DNA from: a virus
IMG/VR virus record: IMGVR_UViG_3300012929_000009
Coordinates: 1-45,185 of that record
Length of the DNA: 45,185 nucleotides
Strand: one strand, 5' to 3'
The position numbers and the translations under genes were made by a program. The notes beneath the pieces were generated by a model. It made no database searches, was not told the origin of the DNA, and saw nothing but the letters and a program-made list of their open reading frames with translations. This document shows, piece by piece, positions 37,268 through 44,186 of the stretch (within the stretch, counting starts at the first letter, position 1; every line of letters starts with the position of its first letter).

Positions 37268-37277
37268 TTAAGTCTCC

Positions 37278-37300
37278 AAAAAAATAGGGCCCGAAGGCCC
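37278..37300 (-). terminator. UUCG-loop terminator after major capsid gene
   Basis: On the minus strand GGGCC-TTCG-GGCCC (37300-37287) is followed two bases later by seven T's (37284-37278). The C(UUCG)G tetraloop makes a very stable hairpin. It should end or attenuate transcripts just past the capsid gene. Confidence 0.88.
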
Positions 37301-37322
37301 ATAAGGTTGAGGGAGAAGGCTC

Positions 37323-38288
37323 TTACGAGCTCGTGAGATCGAAGACGCCAGCGGAGGCCTTTTCATTGCGCGCTTCCAAAGCGTACTGGCTCAGTACCGT
37401 CCTCGCATCCGAATCGCCGGTCTTGGCGAGATTGAACGAGAGGAAGTTGCGGCCCGGCAATGGGGCATAGGCCCATTTTGCCATTTCCAGCACGAGGACA
37501 TCCCGGGTCCGCATGAATAGGTCCGGGACAGCCTTCAACTGGCCGAAGTCCGACACGTAGACATCGACAGCCGCGGTGATCTTCTTGTCTTCCTGGTCCT
37601 GGAACGGAGTGCCGCGACCAGTGAACATCGAGAACGCCTGCTTGTTGAAGGAGCCCATCAGGATCGTGGTGGGACGGCCTCCGGTATCATAGGCCTTCTT
37701 CAATGCGATCTTGAGATCGTTCTCAACGAACGACCGCTGCGTTGCCGAGTCCACCCGGAGAGACGTTCCATCTGCCGCAGTCGGATCGGCACCAGTGCCG
37801 CCGCCCTTGACGGTGTTGGTCTTGATCCATGACAGTACGTCCGCGGTTTTCGGAGCCGTGGACGAATTGCCCGTGACCTTGGCCTGATTGGCGCCGGTCA
37901 GAATGGCCTCCAGATCGCGCCGAAGCTCCATGCCCTTGAGCATGACCTGGTAGTCCATCTCATTTCCACGGCCGGCATGCTCAACTGCCTGTTGGGTACC
38001 AGTGACACGCGGTGTCTTGCGCGAAATCTGGCAGATATTGCCAAGACGAACCGTCGCCGTGGCGGCATCCGCAGCATAGCTGTCATCACCTTCAAGCTGG
38101 GCATTTGAAGTCGAAGCGGCAGCCAACGCTTGGGTCTGCCATTCGTGGTTGGTAGCAGCAGCCTTGCTCTTTTCGATGCCGGAAAAGAACGGGGTCTCGG
38201 TTGGGTCAATCCGATAGATGCGGTTCGACAAGTCTTCCCGGTTGCCAATAGCCGAGAAGGTCGTGAAAGCAGAAGTTGCGAGAGTCAT
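37323..38288 (-). CDS. Major capsid protein (DUF5309/SU10-type)
   Basis: A 321-residue protein of the DUF5309/SU10 capsid group, an HK97-fold shell protein. The N-terminal arm reads REDLSNRIYRIDPTETPFFS; internal motifs are GNICQISRKTPRVTGTQQAV, ELRRDLEAILTGANQAK and ILMGSFNKQAFSMFTGRGTP; the end has VLVLEMAKWAYAPLPGRNFL. It lies after the scaffold gene and before a strong terminator, consistent with high expression. Confidence 0.88.
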   Translation of the reverse strand: MTLATSAFTTFSAIGNREDLSNRIYRIDPTETPFFSGIEKSKAAATNHEWQTQALAAASTSNAQLEGDDSYAADAATATVRLGNICQISRKTPRVTGTQQAVEHAGRGNEMDYQVMLKGMELRRDLEAILTGANQAKVTGNSSTAPKTADVLSWIKTNTVKGGGTGADPTAADGTSLRVDSATQRSFVENDLKIALKKAYDTGGRPTTILMGSFNKQAFSMFTGRGTPFQDQEDKKITAAVDVYVSDFGQLKAVPDLFMRTRDVLVLEMAKWAYAPLPGRNFLSFNLAKTGDSDARTVLSQYALEARNEKASAGVFDLTSS

Positions 38289-38299
38289 TGTAGACCTTT

Positions 38300-39376
38300 C
38301 TAGCGACTGGCAGCTTTTCTCTCAAGCTGAAGGATCTGGGCGCTGAGGCGCGCAGCTTTGTCACCGGTCGCAGTGTTAAGTTGACGTTCGAGGGTTTGGA
38401 TCTGGGCCGCTACGCTTGACGTTGCAGGCTTGGCGGTTCCTGGTCGCTGAACTGGCGGGAGATTGGGCTTGGCAGCAGCCTTGGGAGCATTTTCGATGTC
38501 CCGAAGTTTCACGGAATCGGCGAGGAGCCGCTGCACACGATGGTCATAAATGGCGAGCTTTTGCTTGCCATTCGCCAGTGCAGTGAGTTCGCTGTCCGTA
38601 AAGCCGAGTTCTGGAAGTAGTTCCTTCGCTACCCGGGTCATCAGTTTTTCGGACTTGTCCTTATCCGCAAGCTCAGGGATCAATTCAGCCGCGCGAGTAT
38701 TTTCCTTCTGGACATAGGTTGCCCATTCGGATTGCTCGGTGGCCTGTCTTTCCTGCGCGATGCGGTCCGTTTCCTGTTTCGTGGCCTGCAACTGCATCTG
38801 ATGCACCTGCCATGCCTGAAACCGGAACGGGTCTTCCGCCTGCAGCTTTGCGACATCCTGCATAGTCTTGATGTCGGCAAAACTCGCCTGGTGAGCGCTC
38901 TCCAAGGTCTGGAGAAGCTGGGGAAGCTGGGCTTCGTATTGCTGCTTTGCCTTCTCCGCTTCTGCTCGCGCGGCTTCAGCAGCCTTGCGAATGTCAGCGG
39001 CCTCGTTTTGGCTACGGCGGATTGCGGAATCTCGTTCCTGTTCGCGCTTCGCAATTCTCTCTTGCGCCTCGCGAGGGTAGGAAGCCCACTCCTCGTCCAA
39101 CTCCTTCGCCCAAGACCTCGGTCGCTCGATTGGCGGAATTGCTTCCGGTTCGGCTTCCTTGGTTTCGCCGGGGTCCGTTTCCAGGTCGGCGTTGCCCTCG
39201 ACAGGCAATTCAGGTTCTGCGGTCGCGGATTCCGCGCTCTCGGCAGGCGGCTTCTCACCGCTCACTAATTTCTGTCTGTCCTCGGTCAAAGACCGGACAG
39301 CATCATCAAACGATAAAGTCGCGGGTGCATCAGACGCGAGCGGAATGCTCGGCGCATCGGCCAGTTCGGGGTCCAT
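38300..39376 (-). CDS. Capsid scaffolding protein
   Basis: A 358-residue, charged protein upstream of the capsid gene. An acidic N-terminus (residues 1-85) leads to a long Glu/Lys/Ala/Gln-rich helix (REAQERIAKREQERDSAIRR, AEAARAEAEKAKQQYEAQLP) and a basic C-terminus (EKIN-like coiled coil ending in ILQLERKAASR). This is the usual architecture of scaffolds, with the basic C-terminus binding the coat protein and the protein released before DNA filling. No protease domain was seen. Confidence 0.82.
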   Translation of the reverse strand: MDPELADAPSIPLASDAPATLSFDDAVRSLTEDRQKLVSGEKPPAESAESATAEPELPVEGNADLETDPGETKEAEPEAIPPIERPRSWAKELDEEWASYPREAQERIAKREQERDSAIRRSQNEAADIRKAAEAARAEAEKAKQQYEAQLPQLLQTLESAHQASFADIKTMQDVAKLQAEDPFRFQAWQVHQMQLQATKQETDRIAQERQATEQSEWATYVQKENTRAAELIPELADKDKSEKLMTRVAKELLPELGFTDSELTALANGKQKLAIYDHRVQRLLADSVKLRDIENAPKAAAKPNLPPVQRPGTAKPATSSVAAQIQTLERQLNTATGDKAARLSAQILQLERKAASR

Positions 39377-39385
39377 GGATGTCCT

Positions 39386-39649
39386 TTAGGTTTTCAATCG
39401 GTCGAGTTCAGCCTGGGCAAGCTTGCCGTTGCTGACGAACATTTGCAGCGCGTCACGATGTTTTCTGTTCGCATGGATCATGCGCCAGCACATCTCACGG
39501 CCATCCTGATCCCTTGGCTCAGATGCGATCCAAGCGGAGACCAGATTAGCCTCAATCCCCTCATATGCCATAATGAGGGTTTCATCATTGAGTAGCTGCT
39601 GGGCTTTTGCAGCCAGGTTCGTAGCGTCAAGCAGCCGATCGTCGCTCAC
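39386..39649 (-). CDS. Conserved head-module protein (87 aa)
   Basis: An 87-residue helical protein (LLDATNLAAKAQQLLNDETL, then MCWRMIHANRKHRDALQMFV). I recognise the pattern as an unnamed protein between portal and scaffold genes in related phages. It overlaps the end of the glycosyltransferase-like gene by 23 bases, suggesting that gene was inserted just upstream of it. Confidence 0.7.
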   Translation of the reverse strand: MSDDRLLDATNLAAKAQQLLNDETLIMAYEGIEANLVSAWIASEPRDQDGREMCWRMIHANRKHRDALQMFVSNGKLAQAELDRLKT

Positions 39650-40958
39650 TCAGCATGTCCTTCAGTTGATCCCTAACCTGCCTGATGCAGGGCTTCCAGT
39701 CGCCCTGCTTTTTCTGCCGGATGACCCGCATGGAATCGTACCAGACCGTCTTTTGGCTGTTTCGATTCCAGCGCCAATCGCACGCATTCGTCGCCAGCAT
39801 AAAAACAGGCTTGCCAAGAGCTCCTGCGAGATGAGCTACCGCGGTATCGACGCTGACAATGACATCCAAAGCCTGGATCAGTCTCGCTGTGTTTCGCCAT
39901 GTCGTGGCGAGGGGCTCGAGATTGGCGACAAAGCCGTCGTAGCCAAGATTTGTGGTCTCAAGTCCTGGATGGCCTGCTTGGAGCGAATAGAAAGCGGCTC
40001 CAGGTAGGTCAAACAAGGGGCAGAACTCAGTGAAAGCAATGGAGCGATGAACGTCCATCCCGTAGGCTGGATTGCCTCTCCAGACGAGCCCAACATTTAG
40101 CTTTCCTCTCAGCGGTATTTTCGCTGGCTCGGCTTTGAAGTACGGCCTGCCCGAGGCCTTAGCCAAGTCAATACCGACACGCCAAGGTACAGACATGCTG
40201 CCAATAACAACATCGCAATCGAAAGGACCGGAGAGCGGGACAATACCGTCAAAATCAATATTATCGGCAACAAGGTCAAGAAGATCGGGAACGGGTCCGC
40301 ATAGAAGGACCTTAGCCGCGCCCATCTCTCGTAAACGAGGAATGTAGCGGCAAAACTGGATAAAATCTCCCGAACCTTCCTCATGGTAAACTACCACGGT
40401 CTTGTCGGTAAGGTCTTCACCTTGCCAGTGAACAACATCAGGCGGCAGCTTGGCCTGCGAGATCAGGTGGCCCCCACTCTCATGCAGCTTCCAAACTGCC
40501 GCCTCTCTCCTGACTTCAAAAGCCTGTAACCCTGACATCAGGTCTCCGCTCGCCAGGATAGCCAAAGCACGATCCTTCAAGGTATTCGGATTTGGCTCGA
40601 TATCGTAGGATTTCTGATACCATTCCGCGGCTTTGTGGTTTTCACCCACAGCCCGATAGGCAACGCCTAAATGATGATAGACTTTGGCTCGCCAGTCATC
40701 TGGCGTGATTTTGAGACAACGATGATATATTTCCAGCGCCTTTTCGAACTCGCCGGCCCTGTGAAGACCTGAACCATAATTGAAAACAGGGCTGATATCA
40801 TTCGGAGCCAACTCAAAAGCCCGTTTGGCGAGCGGCAGATAAAGAGCCGCGTTTTCCTTCTTCTCAGAGATCAGCGAGAACTGATCGACAAGGGCAACAG
40901 CATCATCAGGATTACGGATCAGCTTATTACAGGTCGCGCGGTACTTCTCGACGTTCAC
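39627..40958 (-). CDS. TPR-repeat glycosyltransferase-like protein
   Basis: A 443-residue protein. Residues about 30-145 contain TPR-like helices (FNYGSGLHRAGEFEKALEIY, VYHHLGVAYRAVGENHKAAE, WYQKSYDIEPNPNT). Residues about 185-430 resemble a GT-B-type (family 9/41-like) glycosyltransferase: VVVYHEEGSGDFIQFCRYIP, NVGLVWRGNPAYGMDVHRSI and VSVDTAVAHLAGALGKPVFM. TPR-linked transferases commonly glycosylate proteins. Its place between portal and scaffold genes, next to an FkbM methyltransferase, suggests a virion protein or host surface as target; this is inference. Confidence 0.8.
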   Translation of the reverse strand: MNVEKYRATCNKLIRNPDDAVALVDQFSLISEKKENAALYLPLAKRAFELAPNDISPVFNYGSGLHRAGEFEKALEIYHRCLKITPDDWRAKVYHHLGVAYRAVGENHKAAEWYQKSYDIEPNPNTLKDRALAILASGDLMSGLQAFEVRREAAVWKLHESGGHLISQAKLPPDVVHWQGEDLTDKTVVVYHEEGSGDFIQFCRYIPRLREMGAAKVLLCGPVPDLLDLVADNIDFDGIVPLSGPFDCDVVIGSMSVPWRVGIDLAKASGRPYFKAEPAKIPLRGKLNVGLVWRGNPAYGMDVHRSIAFTEFCPLFDLPGAAFYSLQAGHPGLETTNLGYDGFVANLEPLATTWRNTARLIQALDVIVSVDTAVAHLAGALGKPVFMLATNACDWRWNRNSQKTVWYDSMRVIRQKKQGDWKPCIRQVRDQLKDMLSERRSAA

Positions 40959-40980
40959 TGATTTTTCCTCTTGGAAAATA

Positions 40981-41769
40981 TCAAGCCGCTTCCTTCACAA
41001 CACCGACATTCTCAAGCGTTTTGTCACTTTCGTGGATTGCCAGGATATTCATGCCGTTCGGGAGCACCCGATAACCCTCATTCCGCAATGCGGCAATGAT
41101 AGTGTCCTTGTCCGACTTGATCGTTTCCACGAACAGGATGGGCTTGCAGCGCGCGATCGTCTCAGCCGCACCTTGGAGGACCTCCGCCTCCATTCCCTCG
41201 ACGTCGATCTTGAGCAAATCCAACCGTTCCAGCTTCAGGCTGTCGATCGTAATCTGCTTTACCGTCGAAGTCGGCTTTGCGTAATCCACCGCTTGACCAA
41301 TGAACGCAGTTCCCATCCGAGCGCGAAGCTCGAAAGAGCCAAAACTCCCTTGAGCACGATAATCAGGCTCGGGGAAAGATAGCTCTCCACATTCCTCTCC
41401 CAGAGCCGCCCAGATGGCCCGTGCATTGAAGCAATTCTGAAGGGTCAGATTTCCCGCAAGGGCATAGAATATCCGCTCCTGAGCTTCGACAGCGAGGACA
41501 GAACCCCAATCCCGCATATGCCGGGACCATTCGATGGTGTGAACCCCGATATTGGCCCCAGCATCCAAAGCCACAACACCATCCCCAAAATGATTGCGCC
41601 GGCAAAGCAAAAGGTTCTTCAGATCATCCACATCACGAGGATCATAAGCACCGTTTTCCATGATCTGAGCGCCGACACCGTAGAAATCCCCGGTGAAGGT
41701 GTGATTGTAGTCCATACGGTTGACGAGAATTGGGCCGTGATCGGAGGAAACCAGGCAGAAAGCTATCAC
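40981..41769 (-). CDS. FkbM-family methyltransferase
   Basis: A 262-residue SAM-dependent methyltransferase. The binding loop is ALDAGANIGVHTIEWSRHM (about 68-86), followed by VLAVEAQERIFYALAGNL and the family-typical LDLLKIDVEGMEAEVLQGA and PILFVETI. FkbM enzymes often O-methylate sugars. ATGA overlap with the portal gene couples it to head-protein synthesis, and it precedes the glycosyltransferase-like gene by 22 bases; the two probably act on the same glycan. Confidence 0.88.
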   Translation of the reverse strand: MIAFCLVSSDHGPILVNRMDYNHTFTGDFYGVGAQIMENGAYDPRDVDDLKNLLLCRRNHFGDGVVALDAGANIGVHTIEWSRHMRDWGSVLAVEAQERIFYALAGNLTLQNCFNARAIWAALGEECGELSFPEPDYRAQGSFGSFELRARMGTAFIGQAVDYAKPTSTVKQITIDSLKLERLDLLKIDVEGMEAEVLQGAAETIARCKPILFVETIKSDKDTIIAALRNEGYRVLPNGMNILAIHESDKTLENVGVVKEAA

Positions 41770-43436
41770 TTGCCACCATTCGGAGCGCTCTGCATCTGCT
41801 CCATCTTGGTATCGTGCGCGTGTGCAGTTGCAGCAATGCCTACGACCTTCCCGGCCATGTCCGCGTGGTGCTTCTGCTGATCGTGCCGCATTTTCTGCTC
41901 GGCCTGGATCGCCTCGATATGCGCGTTGATCACAGCTAATTTGGCATCCAGTTCAGCCTTGACCTTCGCAACCTCGATATCCGCCTGCGCCTTGACCTGC
42001 TGATGGATAATATCAGCTTGACTCTTCGCCTGATCGCCTTGAGCTTTCTGCTGGGCGATCTGAAGCTGACCCTGTGTCTTGACCTGTTCAGGACTTGGTT
42101 GAGGTTGAGGAGGCGGATGCAGCAATTGTCCAGTTTGAGGGTCTTTGGCTTGCGGATCATTGAAGAACTTGTCCGCGTTCTTGTGGCCAAGAATCTTGCA
42201 CAGCTCAGTAGCTGTATTCCATAAGTTGGTGTCATCAACCAAGTTGGGCTTGCCCCCCGCCAGGATTTTCTCCTGAACCTGAGCGACCGCCATCATTCCT
42301 GCGAACTGCTGGGCTTTCCCGCCTGATCCAAGCCCGACATTGATAGTCATATCATCGCGGGTTTTCCAGTTCCTTGGATCAACGGGAATCCAGGTATTGC
42401 GGAGCCTGACTGTTTGCTCTTCCTGCCCATGCGATCGAATGGTGTGATGCAGCAATGAGAAGATATCCCGCACGCCTTCCGCTATGATGCGAGCGATTAG
42501 CTTCATCCGCATCTGAGAGGCCGAGAAAACTTGAGCGACTGCGGTAGCAGATTGGTTCTGCAGGGCGTTCGCGTCTAGTCCCTGAGATTGCTTGCTGACA
42601 CCCGTTCGTTGCTCGAGCTCGGCATCGATATACTGCATCATGGGATAGATTGAGGTAGTGATATCGGGAACAACCTGCCAGTTGAGACCTCCAGCAGTTT
42701 TAGTTCTAACAACCCCGCCTGGTCTTGAGACCAGCAAATCGTCCAGCGTGTTGGGTCCCGCATTTGCTTCGGAAACTTCAACCCTGGGATTGTTGTGAAG
42801 GTAAAGATTGTCAAGTGCGCCTCGCTTTAACGCCGTCTTCTCCCTCTGCAAAGGCATGACCAGATCGGCGATCGACCGGCCGAAGAACCTATGCGTGATC
42901 GGAACCGGAGTCGTTGCGGCGAACGGAATGACATCGATCGGCTCGATGACCTCTTTGCCGTCCTTCCTGAGGATTTCGCCCTGATCTCCTCCCGTCACCA
43001 CCATGTACAAACAGGGCTTGCCTTTGCCCTCATAGTCCATTCGGACATAATGCTCGGTGATCTTCGGAATCTGGGCAGATTCGTTCATCTCCCCAGCGTT
43101 GAAATGCTCCTGAACACTATCCCTTGAGATCGTTTCCGGGTCTTGATTGCCCATATACGGCGTGAGCGACCGAATTTGCTCCGCATCAAAGCCCTCAGTG
43201 ATCAAATCTGAAACGGTCTTGGTGACAACCTCGTGAAAGCAGTAATTGCAGGTTTTGACATCACGAGCAGCGCGTTCAATACCAAATTCCTCGGGAGGAA
43301 CCCCGAGAACGCGAGCGCGGGCAAGCTTCTTGGTAGTGACGATCGTTATATCGTGGGTTCGTAATGCCTTATTTTGCGCCATGGGATTTCCCAGGACGGA
43401 CTGACCTCCAGCGGGAGGCGCATAAGGAGCGTTCAC
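41766..43436 (-). CDS. Portal protein, C-terminal piece (556 aa)
   Basis: The major part of a P22/SU10-type portal. The first residues are a linker; LARARVLGVPPEEFGIERAA and the following sequence match the middle of one-piece portals I know. RFFGRSIADLVMPLQREKTA and RTGVSKQSQGLDANALQNQS are portal-core motifs (wing and stem/crown region). The last 150 residues form a Gln/Lys/Ala-rich coiled coil (barrel-like extension). It starts at GTG 43436, which overlaps the stop of the 28-codon ORF. The N-terminal portal domain is encoded separately at 43516-44076. Confidence 0.85.
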   Translation of the reverse strand: MNAPYAPPAGGQSVLGNPMAQNKALRTHDITIVTTKKLARARVLGVPPEEFGIERAARDVKTCNYCFHEVVTKTVSDLITEGFDAEQIRSLTPYMGNQDPETISRDSVQEHFNAGEMNESAQIPKITEHYVRMDYEGKGKPCLYMVVTGGDQGEILRKDGKEVIEPIDVIPFAATTPVPITHRFFGRSIADLVMPLQREKTALKRGALDNLYLHNNPRVEVSEANAGPNTLDDLLVSRPGGVVRTKTAGGLNWQVVPDITTSIYPMMQYIDAELEQRTGVSKQSQGLDANALQNQSATAVAQVFSASQMRMKLIARIIAEGVRDIFSLLHHTIRSHGQEEQTVRLRNTWIPVDPRNWKTRDDMTINVGLGSGGKAQQFAGMMAVAQVQEKILAGGKPNLVDDTNLWNTATELCKILGHKNADKFFNDPQAKDPQTGQLLHPPPQPQPSPEQVKTQGQLQIAQQKAQGDQAKSQADIIHQQVKAQADIEVAKVKAELDAKLAVINAHIEAIQAEQKMRHDQQKHHADMAGKVVGIAATAHAHDTKMEQMQSAPNGGK

Positions 43437-43519
43437 CTATAGTAAACCGAGGCGAAGACGATGCACAGCCCACTCATGATCATAAGATATCCAATCAGCA
43501 CATATTGAAGGCCACTCAC
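43433..43519 (-). CDS. 28-aa membrane ORF bridging the split portal
   Basis: GTG 43519 overlaps the stop of the portal N-terminal gene (GTGA) and this ORF's TGA overlaps the GTG start of the C-terminal portal gene (again GTGA). The product is one hydrophobic helix (VLIGYLMIMSGLCIVFASVY), unlike any portal segment. Each overlap shifts the frame by -1. It may be a real peptide or a bridge that allows re-initiation. Confidence 0.6.
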   Translation of the reverse strand: MSGLQYVLIGYLMIMSGLCIVFASVYYR

Positions 43520-44076
43520 GATACAGCCTCACTCGCCGGCTCATTAATCGAATGTTCGACGATCTTCATCTGCCCGTCAGATTGCATGACCTCATGAGAC
43601 AGCACCATGAACTGGTCCTCCGAGAGACCGTAATAGGTCTCTCGCTCCTCGCGCTCTTCTTCTTCCCACCAGACCTTCACAAACCCAACCTTCTGAAGCA
43701 GCGCATCCTTGATGAAGGAATACAGCACCATAAAACCCGGATTCTGCTGCATGAACACATGGTTCACATAATCGGTTTCCTGCTGCGCCGCAGGTTCATC
43801 CTCAGGACCCACAGGCTCGAATCTGACAACTTCGTCAGATCCAGCAAAGATATCCATCAGGCTCGGCATCAGCCCTTCAACAGCGTCCTGAACGTCCGTG
43901 GAGACTGCTCTGGAGCGCCCCTCCTGAGCCGGCATATCCCGGGACATATTGCCGAGATAATAGTCCATGGCCGTCTGACGCTCGGTGGATAGCTCCGCTG
44001 CATTCATGGCCGATAGCGCATCGGCCTTTTGTGCCGCCAGCATGGGCTGGAGCGCAGTAAGTTCCATCTTAGGCAT
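43516..44076 (-). CDS. Portal protein, N-terminal piece (186 aa)
   Basis: A 186-residue protein matching the first quarter of SU10/P22-type portals: MDYYLGNMSRDMPAQEGRSR, STDVQDAVEGLMPSLMDIFA, GSDEVVRFEPVGPEDEPAAQ, QETDYVNHVFMQQNPGFMVL and FIKDALLQKVGFVKVWWEEE. In one-piece relatives this runs on directly after the VEH-type strand into the VPPEEF region, which here is in another gene. Start ATG 44076 overlaps the previous stop as TAATG. Confidence 0.85.
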   Translation of the reverse strand: MPKMELTALQPMLAAQKADALSAMNAAELSTERQTAMDYYLGNMSRDMPAQEGRSRAVSTDVQDAVEGLMPSLMDIFAGSDEVVRFEPVGPEDEPAAQQETDYVNHVFMQQNPGFMVLYSFIKDALLQKVGFVKVWWEEEEREERETYYGLSEDQFMVLSHEVMQSDGQMKIVEHSINEPASEAVS

Positions 44077-44186
44077 TAAGAAATGCCCGTCCTTAGCCGC
44101 GCATTGCGTCGCTCAAGAAATAGCATCACAACGAAGCGGTATTCTCGCTTCGATAGCCAGAGTACCAATCGCCACGGTATCATCAT
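44076..44186 (-). CDS. 36-aa basic hydrophobic ORF between terL and portal
   Basis: ATG 44186 overlaps the terL stop as ATGA and the TAA overlaps the portal start as TAATG. The product has a hydrophobic/aromatic start (IPWRLVLWLSKREYRFVVML) and many arginines, amphipathic rather than a clean membrane helix. Translation is supported only by the overlaps. Confidence 0.5.
   Translation of the reverse strand: MMIPWRLVLWLSKREYRFVVMLFLERRNARLRTGIS

Noticed and set aside
38732-39268. 178-codon plus-strand open frame opposite the scaffold gene
   Set aside because: It mirrors the high-GC, charged scaffold coding region; composition is Leu/Arg-rich without a fold, and there is no ribosome binding site.
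43433-43519. Assembly error as the cause of the split portal
   Set aside because: Two separate frame changes would be needed, and the intervening 28 codons encode a clean hydrophobic helix foreign to portal proteins. Read data would still settle it.
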